A stretch of DNA of 64,000 nucleotides from Allodiplogaster sudhausi (lineage: Eukaryota; Nematoda; Chromadorea; Rhabditida; Diplogasteridae). The notes beneath the pieces were generated by a model. The model was given only the letters and a program-made list of their open reading frames with translations, made no database searches and had not been told where the DNA came from. Positions 22,784 to 51,177 of the stretch are shown here, in pieces (within the stretch, counting starts at the first letter, position 1; every line of letters starts with the position of its first letter). The position numbers were made by a program, and so were the translations under genes. Location of the stretch: contig CALZFC010000021.1 in NCBI GenBank assembly GCA_945643635.1, positions 1,407,501 to 1,471,500 on the forward strand, in the 5' to 3' direction.

Positions 22784-24466
22784 CTGGAAGAGAGCTCCAG
22801 GTGACAGGGCAGAGGTTGGAAGAGGGGGAAGTGGATAGAGACTTCTTCTGCTCCGCCCTCCGCCCTCTTGTTTTCCTCAGATCCAGATGCACTGATCGTC
22901 AGTCAGGAGACAATCTAAAAGGTACATGAGATACACAATTTATTATTAGAGCAAAGGTATGATATATTGTCTGCAGAGCTTATAACACGGATTACGCAGA
23001 TAATAGATGGAGGATAATAGAAGAGAGCAGCAGACATAAGTAAACAAGTTGAATTGGATGGAAGTTGTGAACTCATTGGATTTGTATATATACGCATGAA
23101 GATGAATTGCAGTACATAAACTGTAGTGACGTCTGAAATAACATTATGACATTTCAGAGCGGAAGGTGAGAAGACTGTGATTGGCAGATGGCAGACAGCT
23201 ACCATGAGAGATTATGGGTGATTGCAGGTAAAGAGGAAGTGATAAGCAGTAGGCGATGAAATAATGAAAGAATAAGGAGGCTAACCAATAAGGCGAAATG
23301 TCAACGGAATCACATGAGAGAAATGGTAGTACACCTTTATCAATAATGAAGGTTCACAGTCTCAGTGTTGATAGCAGTCAACTTATTTTTGCTGCTCATT
23401 TTTTTGCCGCACGTTTTTTCTATCCAACTCGAGGAAAGTTTTAAAGTATCCATTTCACAATTTACTCACTTCATGGCATTATTATCCATTACCTGTCGCC
23501 GTTCAGGTATGACATTTATCTGATGAATCGTCGCTCAACAACTGTAATAATGATGCAAGACATAGAAAGCACAGTTTTGTACTACTGTGCAGATCTCTTG
23601 ACTTTGATTTCTAATTCAAGACTAAAGTTACATGCCATAAAAGTCTTCAATTTTAAGGAAATCTTTCAATCTAACGATAGGCTTCAATCAGTGTTTTTAC
23701 TCTACTTCATTTAGACTCATTTTTATTACTCTCACACACACTTGCCTAAAACACCAACAGAAAAGAATTCGCAGAAATAAATTTTGAAATAGCACACATT
23801 TAGCGAGCGCACCCTTCCACAATGGGTAACTGTGTTCACGGGAATGAGCGAGAGAAAGAAACGGACTCTGAAGGGGTCCAAATGTGCGAGAGCTCCGACT
23901 GCCTTTCGTTGACATTCATAAAGTGGTAGGTTTCTGTTCAGGGAACTTGTTGATCATTGTCGAGTTAAAAATGCAATAAACGATATTTGAGGGACTTCAA
24001 AACAGTCAGAGCTCGCTGGTAAACAAGTGACAAGGGGACGAAGAGTTGACAGTCTGTATGCATAAGTATGTATGTACATACATTTGTATGAAAACATCAG
24101 AGACACGTCTTAGAGAGAGGAAAAAAGAGATAAAGAGAGATGGTCAGGGAGAGAGAGGGAGAGAGCGAGAGAGACAGAGATTCTGTGCTCGGGTGTGTGA
24201 AGTTGCAGCAAACTTTGACCTTTCAAGTCGATGCTCCAGAGAGGTTCTCAAGATGTTTATCCTGGCAGCGTCTTCACGAACATTTTTCTGCTTACGGCCA
24301 CTTTTCTGTCGCACGCGCACAAAGGCAAAAAGAGTTTCTGTCGAAAATAATAGTGAAGATCCAAGAATTTAAAATAGCTGCAGTCTCTTTTTCTGTGTCA
24401 GGACATGCTGAATAAGATGTTATGTACCACTTCAACTAATATCGTGGATGAAGCCAGATAGCTAGG
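22784..24466. other. Spacer or 5' region of the Ser/Pro-rich gene
   Basis: The first 150 bases may contain an upstream exon of the minus-strand gene, with several possible frames, none decisive. The remainder is AT-rich unique sequence, with one GA/AG run at 24110-24180 and nothing else I can assign. Confidence 0.45.
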
Positions 24467-25282
24467 TTAAAGGGGATTTTCCGGGCTGCCCGCACTTTGA
24501 GTGCGCGTTTCAAGGGGAAATATTGAAACTTTCCCGTAGCACAATTCGGCAGGAAGATAGTATATTACACGTCGAAAGGACTGCGCTTTCACGTGGCATA
24601 GGTATTTAGACTTGATCTATCTTTGTTTTCTGACTACATGGGCTAATCTCTCGAAAGCCGTCCTGAAAAACAGTTTTTGTAGAAAAAGTCGCAAATCGAC
24701 TTACAATTTATGTGCAAATCATATACCATTTTGAAGTGTATAAAAAACTACATCGAATGAACCATCTCATTTAACAATTGTTTAAGTTTGAATGAGATGG
24801 TTTTAAGCCCATACGGAAATTTGCTTAGTAACCCATATTCAAATGTAGATATCCAAATAATATATCCGAGATTTTTACTCGTATAGACATATTATATGTA
24901 GTTTCCCCTCCTCTTTCTTATGGAAGATTCAGTTTTTTGTACGTAACAGAAAAAAAAAGTTATTGCCTGAAAACCACATTTCAAAAACTTTAATTTTACA
25001 AAAGTCATATAAATTTTATTTTTCGAAAATTGTCATCACGTACTGTTTTGTAAAGTGTTGAACAAGGAATCTAACAGTGAAAAGATTATTGAGAAATATT
25101 AAGTATAACGGTAGATATGGTCTCCCAAAATTTTGGAGCATTTTGACTTATTGCTAAGATAAAAAAATTTTCAAAAACTTTTTGACATCCTAAACTTCGT
25201 TATGAACTCTATATGCATCCCTTATAAAGTTTTCAAAGTGAAAGAAAAATAAAAAAAATCCCGGGACAGGCGTCCTCCTTGA
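24467..25282. mobile_element. Degenerate TTAA-flanked MITE-like element
   Basis: The left end is TTAA then AGGGGATTTTCCGGG. The right end reads, on the other strand, TCAA then GGAGGACGCC, with the outer TTAA mutated to TTGA. The ends resemble those of the two better elements at 25380 and 35321. The interior is AT-rich and non-coding, with a perfect 12-bp hairpin (24760-24802). The right boundary is uncertain. Confidence 0.35.
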
Positions 25283-25379
25283 GTCTTACAGAGAGGCTCT
25301 CTTAATCATAGGATACTTTTGCATGTAAACACATTGGCATATCATTCGGCGAAAAACAGAAATCACATTTTCTCTAGTA

Positions 25380-25664
25380 TTAAAGGAAGTATCCGGCGAA
25401 TCATTATACAGTAGCGCTGGAGAACAAGTTTGAATGCGCGGGCTCATAAACTTGCCTGTCGCTCGGTCGAGAGAGCATGTGAAATAGGAGGGCGGCTCTG
25501 ACCTACCGTAGCTAATTCACTACCCGCCTGTTTTCACCTTACAATTGCTCAGAATGTAATGGAAGAAATTCCCTCAAACTTTCTGGATGTATCTTTTACG
25601 CCAAGATGAACTTATCCAAATAAAACAAAACTTTGGTTAAATATTCCCCGGATACCTCCTTTAA
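25380..25664. mobile_element. MITE with TTAA target duplication (piggyBac-type ends)
   Basis: A 285-bp non-coding element. TTAA at 25380-25383 and 25661-25664 flank inverted termini AGGAAGTATCCGGCGAAT and AGGAGGTATCCGGGGAAT, which match at 16 of 18 positions. TTAA duplications and short terminal inverted repeats are typical of piggyBac-superfamily derivatives. There is no transposase, so it is non-autonomous. A related copy lies at 35321-35755. Confidence 0.7.
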
Positions 25665-27437
25665 TGTTGTTTTGATATCTTTTACCATACACAGGCGCAT
25701 AATACAATATTTTTCTAGTAAAACTATTGGTAAGTAATTTTTTCAAACATATTGAATGCAAATCTCGTTCCATCTCGCTGCTTCGTAAGAATAAATAGAA
25801 TAGCTAATGATATATGAACAACGGTTAAGCTTATGCTGCTGCTAATGCATACGCTTACATATATTTCTTTACTTCAAGTTTAACTTTTTGATATCACGCA
25901 AGCATGCTGAAGGCTTCCCTACTATCAGCTATTTCTTTATAGGATAATGATACATCTGCAAATCCGCTTGTTTGCAAACAACACGCAGTTGCTTGTTCTG
26001 CTGACTATCGGGTTGCCAGGAATAGCTCTCTCGGGTGTCAACTTACCTTCTCTTTCGACAATACCCCCTTTTTTTCTCCTCCGAATCTCCACAAAATTCA
26101 TCAGGTCGTTGTTGCTCTTTTTCGAAGGCGATCTTGCAAGGCTACTCTCAAAACTACTTTTACTCTTTGAAGGGCAAACTTGATTAAGTTATTGCTTAAA
26201 TGCTAACTGATTTCTTCGTCTACCATAACATTCATAAAAAATTTCGTTTCATGCGTTTTAAATTTCAGGTTTCTTGGGTTACAAGGATATTTGTCCATAG
26301 CTGTATTCCGTTGTACTCGAATAAGATAGTGAACAACTCTCGCAAACTCATGAAGCATAGAATTAGAGACTTGCAACCTCAGGGATGATCATTTCTAGCT
26401 TCGGTTCTCTTCCGTCGTATTCTTTTGAGCAGTGATTGTGCACAGAAAGTGCAGTCATTCTTGCCGGTCCTGTTCCTTCCTTACATGCCTTGGCCTGACA
26501 ACTTAAAGCTCTCACTCATGGAACCTGGATCATTGGTTAATTCTTTAGCAATCATCACCTATTTGCGTATTACATATATCTTCTTCTGCCTGATAAATCG
26601 CTGTCTGAATGTAAGTAAAATACGCAAAGGTGACTTGCGGGATTGACAAATATGTTTTTGCGCAACTTCAGTTAGTCCATTACACTCTCACTCTCTCTCA
26701 CTCACTCTCTCTCTCCCTCTCTCTCTCACTCTCTCTCTCTCTTTTTCTCTCTCTTGTTCTCTATTTCTTTCTTTCTTTCTTTCTTTCACTCCGTTTCTCT
26801 GAACACCATCAGCATGGATTGAAACGGCAGAAATGGCTGGGTGGAGGATGCAAAGGGAATTATTAGGTGGTGGGGAAATTGGTGAAGAGAGGAGAAGGAA
26901 GGAGAGAGAGAGTGAGAGAGAGAGAGAGAGAGAGATGAGCAAGAGCGATTTGGAGACTTCGATTGAGCGTTAGGGAGATGAGATGCATGAGATGAGAGAA
27001 ATCTTGAGATGGAGAGAGGGGCAATTAGGAGAGAAGCAGACAGACACGCTGTAGAGAGTATGGCGATATTCTCGTCAACCTCTCTCCTCAACCGAGGCGG
27101 CTCTCGCCTACCCTTCGGTACAGATTGCGCACCGATTGCCTGCTGTTCTTCTTCTTCCTCATTCATGCATGCGCTAATCAGCTATGGAATCGTCGTTGTT
27201 TCGGCCCTTCCCTCGAAATGACCGTGAGAAGATGCGAAGGTGCCCGTGATCATTCGTACCGATGAGGGCGTGGCTGCTGCCTCTCAGATCGGCATTCCTC
27301 TTCTTCTATTATTTTTATTTTGTTGAGAAGAACATCAATTTGATACACTCACATATTTTGTTTAAATTTTGAGAATGATTAACTCTCAGGTTCCTTACCA
27401 CTGTCCCCAATTTTCACCATCGGGCTATTCTGTTTCG

Positions 27438-27468
<31 letters not shown>

Positions 27469-29302
27469 TCTCTCTCCCACACACTCTCTCTCTCACTCTC
27501 ACTCTCTCTCTTTCTCTCCCCCATCTCGCTCTCTTCCCCGTCTATCTCTCTCTTCCAACCCCCACACTCTGGCGCCCTTTTGGGTTGCCGTAGGCGACAA
27601 GTCGCAATCTGATAAGGGGTGATACGAGTGCACGAGTAATTTGCCTGAAACCACTAAGAGGGAAAGCGGAGTGAACGAACTATTCAAGGGCAGACATAGG
27701 GGGAGAGTGTGTTTGTCAGCAACAGTTAAAGAGAGAATGGGAAAAGAGAGGGCGAAACAACGAGAGTAAGAGAGAGAGAAAGAGACAGAGAGAGAATGAG
27801 AGAGAGAGAAAGAGAGAGATAAGAGACGCCGGAGACTAACATCAACAGTCACAGTATATGAGTATATTTCAATGTGGCTTGTCATTGTGCTCACACTTTT
27901 TCTTGCAGAAAAAAATTTCATTTGCAATCTTTTATGCACTTTCAGCTCAAATTGAATTCCTATTCTCTTACTTTTCGCGCTTGTACTTTTCAACATTTCT
28001 TGAGCTGCAGTCTATTTTTGGAATCACTGTCACTCAAGCAAGTCGGCCAGGTTTACTGGCTCATTATATCTACAATCTTGATCGATCTAAGCGCTTTACT
28101 TTTCACTCTCTACCTTCGTTCGTCTCTCTCTCTGTCTCTCTCCTTTTCTCTTTCTCTCTTTCGATCTCCTTCTCTCTCTTTCTCTGTATTCATCTAAAAA
28201 CGCTTACCCTGCTGTCCAAATCACTCTCGTCAGCTTCTTGCTTCCGCACCTAACAGCTAATGCACAAACATCAGCGATAAACATGCATGTCTGAGTTAGC
28301 AATAAACAAATGTCCACTTTTCGCGATAATCTAATTATTCCACACATCTCGTCCTCATTTTTCTCTCCTCTTTTTTTGCTCACTCTCTCTCTTTCTCTCT
28401 CTTTCTCTCTCTCGCTGTTGATCTCTCTTACTCTCCCTCTTTCTCCACCCTTTTATTTCTTACCTAGTAGATATCAGTCTTCCTTCTTTCTACGCACTGC
28501 TCTCGAGATGACGCCAAGTGAGTCTGCTGGGAACGTCACTATTTCTCACTCACGCGCCTGAAATGCTTTAACAATAAGCCGAACATTCCAGGCGTGCCGC
28601 TAATTTTAGAAGGCGGCTGATACTTTGACAATCAAAACCATAAGGCCTGCAAAGCCATCCACAAAAGGAACTATTTAGATTCCATTTGATGATGTTAGCG
28701 AAGGAGAGAGAGAGAGAGAGAGAGAGAGAGGTAATGCATTCTAATCAACAATTAGAGACTGAGAGTTAAAGGAAGACTTGGCATGGTACATTTGTTCTTA
28801 TCTTCCTCTCTCTCTCCGCAGATTCTTCTAGACCAATCTCCCTTCTGTCATCTGATTTGCATGATGGATCTCAACACCACGAGATGATGTCACCATTCTA
28901 TGGTTGCCATGGAAAGAAGAAGGAACAGAGAGATGAGAACACCGAGAGCTTTCAGTTGTTTTCTTTCTCTCTTTCCAATTCTTCTCTCCTCTCTTTCTCT
29001 CCTTCTCCTTTTCGTTCTTTCTATCTTCACGCTTCCTCAATTTCCTCGTTTCCATTTTACGTGCCTCTTTTCATTCGCTTCTAAACAGTTTCATCATTTC
29101 CTGTTCGAAGGGGAGGGCCCAGCTGTGGATTTCATCTTTGAAATTGTTCCTTGCACTCACTATCAGAGAGGGCGTACTCTGAAATGCTCGAAGCAAAGGG
29201 CATTTTGTTGGGTCTCTTGTTCACTCTACTCCGCTCCGCTTTCTCTAGCCAACGGCGGTCTCTTTCTTACTTCGTTTCTCTCCTTGACGTTATATCACTC
29301 TC

Positions 29303-29356
<54 letters not shown>

Positions 29357-31170
29357 CCACCCACCATCATGCTTCTCATATCTTTTTTAAACCACAGGAG
29401 TGAATGCTATTTTCACGCAGAAAAGGCTAAACTAGGTCTTCTTCTCTGAAGCGTGCGACTAAAGTGCAAAAAAGGGCAGACCGTCCGAATGGCATTTATG
29501 GCATCGAAGGTATTCTCTCTTTCTCAGTGTCGCTTCTCTTAAATCATGTGATTGAATGAAACAATTAAACAATTAAAATTCTTTTCTTAACTGTTTATTC
29601 TTCTTACATCTTCCAACCTCCTATTTATGCTTCATCGTGGTTGCTTTTCATAGCTTGCAACTGCATACATACGTCTTTCTGCCTTCTGCTCTTCCTCATT
29701 CTCATCCTCATGGTCTCCTTTCCGTACCCATTTCAATGTTCTTCTGTCTTTTTCTCATTTTCTCTCTCTTTCCTTTGTGCTCTCTCTCTCTCTCTCTTAA
29801 TCTTTCTCTATCTCCCTTGTACTTTGAGTACACACACAGCGAGAGAGAGAGGGAGAGAGAGAGAGAGAGAGTCTCCTTCTCCACTCGACGCTCACTCTCA
29901 AAAGTAGCAGCTCGCTGCCGCACACGATTGTTGACATCTTTGAACTTCGTCAAAGGCAGAGGGAGAGAGATAAGGAGAGAAAGAGAGAGAGAGAAAGAGA
30001 GAGAGAGAAAAAGAGAGAGAGAATAAATAACAATAAAGTGAGAGTTTTGATGAGAGATAGAAGCAACATTTCCAAGCAGCCCTGACCTTTCGCATCCTTC
30101 TGAGTCCCATTAAAGCCGATTTCCGTTTTTCTTCTTCTTAAGATTAGCTTATTTACGGACACTTCGAGTAACACAACGTGACCGAACGCGCCGCTTCGCG
30201 TACACGTCAGTGTTGTAGTTTTACGCCCTTCCCCTCTCCCTTCGGTTACCTGGAACCTCTTTTACTAGTATGACACTTCCGCATCACTTGAACTCTGATA
30301 ATTTAGCTGTTTACGGTTTCTCATAATCAGGCGACATTTATGTATGTTAGCACGTATGATGAATCCTGGCATTCTGCGTATCTGACAGGGTGAATATGTC
30401 CAAGAAACACGGCCCCTCTTTCCGTATTCCTCTCTCTCCCTCTCTCTCTCTCTGTTTCGCTCTCTCTTCCTCTCTCTCCCCTCTCCTAAGCAGGATACAT
30501 TCCCATGTCCTCTGCCCTTTGTCCGTCCCTTCAGCTCTCCGGAAGCAGTGTCCGTGCTTTTCTTTGTGCGTTCGCAGTGAGCGGAGACAAGGGCGAATTC
30601 TCCTTCTCCGCCTCCTCTAACATCCAGCTAGCGTGCTAATCTAAACACAGACCAATTCTCTCTCTTTATCTCTAACTCTCACTCTATCTCTCATTGCATT
30701 CCTTCTCTCTCCGCTTTCCTTCTGACTGCTTTCTTCCACAGCGTTCAGAGATACTCGCTGTTTTTTATTTGAACAGAACCATGAGAGAAGCGCTGATAAC
30801 AAATCTGAAATAGTTTCGTTGAAGAATTGTTTCGTTTATATAGATTATAACAAACATTATATTTAGCAAACAAAGAAAATGGATATAACCAGGCATGTAT
30901 TAAATTGGCGTAAATATGTAGTTGCGTTCTTCTTAGCCAATTTTCACCGAGAGAAAGAGGTGCTTGAAAAGATGTTGGAAGAAAGCGATATTCATCGGTT
31001 GAAAGTATCCGCCTGATCTAGCCCTCTGTCACTTTGTGCCAGGCACAACTCTGTTTGCGTGCTTGCCCGCCCTGCTTAGGACACGGCGGAGTTTTACTCC
31101 ACAGTCATCCTCTGATCTCATCTGTCCTTCTTTCAGTGACTTTTTCTTTCTTTTCGCTTCGTATGCATTG
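25665..31170. other. AT-rich then microsatellite-rich spacer upstream of ABCC
   Basis: No supported gene. CT or GA runs lie at 26686-26790, 26904-26935, 27436-27515, 27765-27820, 28384-28412, 28705-28730, 29298-29350, 29838-29872, 29958-30022 and 30428-30482. Two short stretches look faintly coding but lack partners: minus-strand 27030-27166 (Glu-rich start followed by a Pro/Arg segment) and plus-strand 29089-29200 (after a CTAAACAG acceptor). They may be exons of the neighbouring unassigned genes. Confidence 0.45.
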
Positions 31171-31173
31171 TAG

Positions 31174-31354
31174 AACGGATTCACAGCCGTTGTTTCGAGG
31201 CCTTATCCTCGCAATTAAGTATGTATAATTTAAAGCACTATTGATACTATCATGCTTTCCTCGTGTCAGGTTTTTCTCAATCGGAGAGGTGGACGACATA
31301 TCAATTACCTCCGCGTCCGTCTCGAAAAGCTTGCATACTATGGGAGATAGTTAG
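31174..31354 (+). CDS. Probable last two exons of an unrecognised upstream gene
   Basis: Exon 31174-31218 has a strong acceptor (pyrimidine run, GCATTGTAG) and donor (AA|GTATGT). Exon 31270-31354 has acceptor CGTGTCAG and ends in TAG. Joined, they read through in one frame (TDSQPLFRGLILAIK, then FFSIGEVDDISITSASVSK, ending MGDS). A second frame is also open over part of this stretch, so the frame choice is not secure. The stop falls about 90 bp before the ABCC start codon. Upstream exons were not identified. Confidence 0.35.
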
Positions 31355-31444
31355 ATCAACTTCATTTCATCGATATTGACAAGAGAGAAGAAGTAGAAGG
31401 AAGGACTCATCTCGCGAGGCGGCCCTCTCGCTCTCTCCTTAGCA

Positions 31445-47501
<16,057 letters not shown>

Positions 47502-49874
47502 CCATATAAACAACATATATCATAAAACTTGTCGGATCTATTTCCGGCCCTGATTGCAAGGTCTTTTGTATCTCACCCTCAGTGGCTCCAAGCCTACTCA
47601 TGTAAAATACTGTCAACATTAATACGATTTAAGTTTTGCAAGCAATAATAAGTATCTAACTCTGAGATGCTGAATCTAAATTTCGGACCAATACTAGCTT
47701 ATATATATGACATCCTTCTAACGCTACGCTTATATGTATGTACAATGAGCAAGCATCTCGAATGCTAGACATCGAATATAATATCAACTGTAGGTGAGCG
47801 TTGTCTCCTAGAATAACTCTGGTTGCTATTCAAAATTTACAGATGTCTCCATCCGGTTGCACAACGTTTACAATATGACCCTGTTGAAGTGACGTCACTA
47901 GCAGTCAACTGAGCTTTAGATGCACTTGGAATGAGTAACCAAGAAGTTATTCTGAAATTCAAGTAAGCAACTGAATTTTTTGTTTACTTGTTACCTTTTG
48001 CAATAGACTTGAGTTCAAAGTTCACTATCTGCCGTCTTAAAAAATTTACTATTTTTTAAAACTCTAATTCAGTAACAAAAAAAATTTGTTTACGATTTAT
48101 AATACATTTGGTTACCAACTTTGTCGAGTATTAATCATTGTTATGCTGTTTTGAATCAAGACTTTGAAATTTTGTGACAGTTGTGTTTCCATATAACTTA
48201 TGCGTTAGTTTTCGCACGATTGCATTTTATCAGCATCTCACGCATATACAAGTTTTCCGGCATTTCCCCACCATTGTTTTGTAAGGCGAAGCTGGCTATT
48301 GTTATCGCTATATGTTTTGATATGATTTGTCTGCATATCAACGCGTAGTGGTTGTTATTGTTCGTCGACTGATGTCTCGGCTTCTTTTCTTCGTCGTACG
48401 CATGATACTCACCACGTAGACATCTTTCACTAACTTTGTTAGTGGCCGTTGAATAAAGCTCTCGAGCTAGGCAGAGAAACTTATACAAATGTCATCAAAA
48501 CAAAACAAAGACAGAGATTTCCTTGAATAAGTCAGATATAGTATCGCAGTTTCCCACAACAGTGATTTTCCCGGCTACACAGTGGCGCGCAGATATGTTT
48601 GGCAGGCTACATTTCATTTGTTGCCCCAGTCTACAGTCATGGTGTGTCAAGTATTTTGAAGCGAAATTCATACATTGTCTAACAATTATTCAAGAGACTC
48701 GCCGGCTAACTCAACATGCGAATGGAAACATGATTGATTGATAATTCAACTAACCGACCATGAAAGAATGCACCCAGAAGCGAAAGAGGAGCTCATAAAA
48801 ACCGAAGATTAAATGAGAAGACTTTAAATAGCTATAAGAATGCCATCGTAAGCAAACCTTTCAACGATGAGAAATTTTTTAAAGAAGATTCGGATATCTT
48901 AGTGGTAGGTTAACAGTCATACTTTGGGAACCTATTGCTTTTCTTCGAAAATATAAAAACAGTAGCCATAACTTTTCTCGTAGAGCTTGTCATTAGTATG
49001 GAAAAATATCAGCCGTATTTGATCCGGCCGAAACGATGATGATATCCATGCGGGCTTATTTTCAGCAGGAGTTCATATGTAGTATCTAATCAGCTGCCTT
49101 GAAGTATGTCCTCGAGTCGCTTGAAATGGTGCCGTAGCAAGTTGTATGTAACATGATAACACTGTGCTTGTTCAAGCGTGTAATGCGCATGATCTTTGCG
49201 AAAGGTATACATGCAGCTATTCGTCTGCGTCCTATTGACAAAACTGCTCAATGATGCATTTAAAAATTCGAAAGTTAAATATCTGCCAATATGCCCTTTT
49301 CTACTTCCTAAAATTTAAACATTCGGGTGAAAGTGGCGTGAAGGAAACTGAACATAATATAGTAATATCCGTATTTATGTATATAGCAATAAAACTATCA
49401 TGAAGAATCAAATGTACCTCACCGTTCGGAGAGAATCATATAAAATAATTCAAAGTTTGAGTGAAAAACAATCTTCTATTTATATTCAAATTGAACTTTA
49501 CCAATGCGCCGTAATACTATATGAGTGATGGAAGCACTGCAGTTCAAGTAGTAGTACCTAGACCTATTCCAGGTCTTATGGTGCAGTAGCGAAACTACTC
49601 GCTAATTGTAAGCAGTTTAATAGAAACGAAGTTTTGAAGCAGAATGTGAATGACTTATTTATTGATGGATGATTCACGTAACCGACTATGGAAGAGTAGA
49701 ATGCATTGTTGCAACGACCAGAAGTGAATGAATGCCTGCTACAATCGTTGGTGAGATTAGTTTCTTTCTAGTTTTTTTTTATCTAATGTGGATTGTGAAC
49801 TTGCTTTTAAGTAAAACAACCCTCGGCCGATGGCAGCCAGTTAAGTGAGCACTTTTGTTTATTCTCTAGAAAAC
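47502..49874. other. Intergenic region downstream of ABCC
   Basis: Contains the ABCC 3' UTR (no convincing AATAAA near the stop) and about 2 kb of AT-rich unique sequence. A 96-codon minus-strand open frame at 48198-48488 has no splice context or recognisable motif and is probably chance. Nothing else seen. Confidence 0.5.
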
Positions 49875-50948
49875 ATGAGATGCAATGCCAAATCGTTTAA
49901 GGCTCCGGAGAAGCATCAACCATCGAAGCTCGTATAAGCTCAGTTCTTGCTGATTCCGTACTCTTGGCTGTCCAGAAGGTTTCTTGAGAGAAAGAGACGG
50001 TTTAGCTGTCCGCAAGCTGCAGAGCCCTTTGCAGGAGTACAGCGGCTTGCTTGGACTCGGATGCACATGGCGGACTTGCTTTCGGATGGTGAACAAGCAT
50101 GGAGCAGTTGTAAGCGTTTTTATTCAACTAAGATGTAGTAAATTTCAAAAGCAGCCTCAAGGTGCTCCGGGCAGTCGACGAGAAGCAAAACGTTTGCATT
50201 GGTCGCGCCGCAACATCATCAAACTATTCGCTGATGCTCTGCGACGCTGAGATGATGGTTCATGTTGAAGTGAGCAAGGTCTGGAGCTTGTACATAGACT
50301 ATCTTGAGGTGCTTGCGCGAGTCGTTCTGTGCAGCGAGAGAAAGCGCCGTTGCAGAGGTTCGAATGACTACATTGTGGAATTGCCGAACGGCTCACAGGT
50401 ATAATAAGCAAAAGAGATGTGTTCATGTTTGTACACAAATATAATATTGAGATTGCCCGAATTGTGAGCCGTCCTTCGAGCCAGAAGTCATGCACGTGCC
50501 TGGAAGTGCAAGACAGAGATGGCACGCTCATGATTGAAGGCCCCCCATCCTGGCATCTCCTCTCCTGTCACAATAAGATCTTCCGTGTTGGCACTCTTTT
50601 TTAATACCATAATCGAAGACTGTACTATGAAAACAGATAAAATCTGACCATTGTAAAAACGAATTAAATTAAGGTAACAAATATACATATTTTCAGATAC
50701 TCACTGAAAATGCCGCCCCTGTCGGGGAGATTCACACGGATGCCGCCGCAGTCGTCAATGACGCCAACTCCGATTTTTGCATGACATGTATGTTTGAAGT
50801 TGTTAACTTTGCACTACTTGCAATATCACTAATGCAACAAATAAATATAGAAGGTTCCGAAGCATCTTCAGACTCGATTGGACTGCTGCCGAGAAGGAAG
50901 CTGCTCTCAGTGGCTGCCGCCTTTCTCATCACTCGACAAGCAGTTTGA
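49875..50948 (+). CDS. 233-aa protein of unknown function, 6 exons
   Basis: Model exons 49875-49931, 50023-50109, 50162-50398, 50452-50586, 50697-50787 and 50854-50948 (702 nt) join in frame from ATG to TGA, and an AATAAA lies at 51000, about 50 nt past the stop. The start ATG was chosen because the following donor (CTC|GTATAAG) keeps phase. The protein begins MRCNAKSFKAPEKHQ. It has a central region with alternating hydrophobic residues (VLRAVDEKQNVCIG, MMVHVEVSKVWSLYIDYLEVL), a Cys/Arg patch, an acidic/Ala segment and a C-terminal SVAAAFLITRQAV. It is soluble in appearance, with no signal peptide or catalytic motif. I do not recognise the family. Individual junctions are less secure than the overall gene. 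Confidence 0.5.
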
Positions 50949-50999
50949 AGGCGCACATTATTTTATATTCTAGCTGTGTCGCCCTCTGATTCTGACATC

Positions 51000-51009
51000 A
51001 ATAAATAAA
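51000..51009 (+). promoter_or_regulatory. Polyadenylation signal of the 233-aa gene
   Basis: Overlapping AATAAA hexamers (AATAAATAAA) 52 nt after the stop codon of the preceding gene and 72 nt before the tRNA gene. Confidence 0.55.
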
Positions 51010-51081
51010 TGAAGTCGAGCGTGATTAAAACTTTAGCTATATCGAGCAGCAGTGAGGATTTAATATTAGCATTGATCGTAC

Positions 51082-51153
51082 AGCAGCGTGGCGCAGTGCA
51101 AGCGTGCTGGGCCCATAACCCAGAGGTCGGTGGATCGAAACCACTCGCTGCTA
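51082..51153 (+). tRNA. tRNA-iMet: Initiator tRNA-Met (CAT)
   Basis: A 72-nt cloverleaf without an encoded CCA. The acceptor stem AGCAGCG (51082-51088) pairs fully with CGCTGCT (51146-51152), discriminator A at 51153. The anticodon stem CTGGG/CCCAG has three consecutive G:C pairs under the loop, with anticodon CAT at 51114-51116. Initiator-specific marks: the A1:U72 pair, the three G:C pairs, and AUCG in the T-loop (GGATCGAAAC) where elongators have TTCG. No intron. Internal A box (TGGCGCAGTGC) and B box (around GGATCGAAACC) are present for Pol III. Confidence 0.97.
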
Positions 51154-51173
51154 TCTCTTTGCAGCTGAATTCG

Positions 51174-51177
51174 TTTT
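51174..51177 (+). terminator. Pol III T-run terminator of tRNA-iMet
   Basis: TTTT about 20 nt downstream of the tRNA 3' end, a minimal RNA polymerase III stop. Confidence 0.6.

Noticed and set aside
24467..25664. Autonomous piggyBac transposon
   Set aside because: No open frame with transposase features lies between or near the TTAA-flanked ends; only non-autonomous elements are supported.
29089..29200. Possible plus-strand exon after CTAAACAG
   Set aside because: The frame looks protein-like for about 40 codons, but no in-phase donor or neighbouring exon could be found.
48198..48488. 96-codon minus-strand open frame
   Set aside because: Isolated in AT-rich sequence, not GC-rich like true exons here, with no motif and no partner exons.
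49875..50948. Dcc1 (DSCC1) assignment for the 233-aa gene
   Set aside because: A short stretch around VLRAVDEKQNVCIG is faintly similar to the Dcc1 N-terminal region, but the length and the remaining sequence do not fit.
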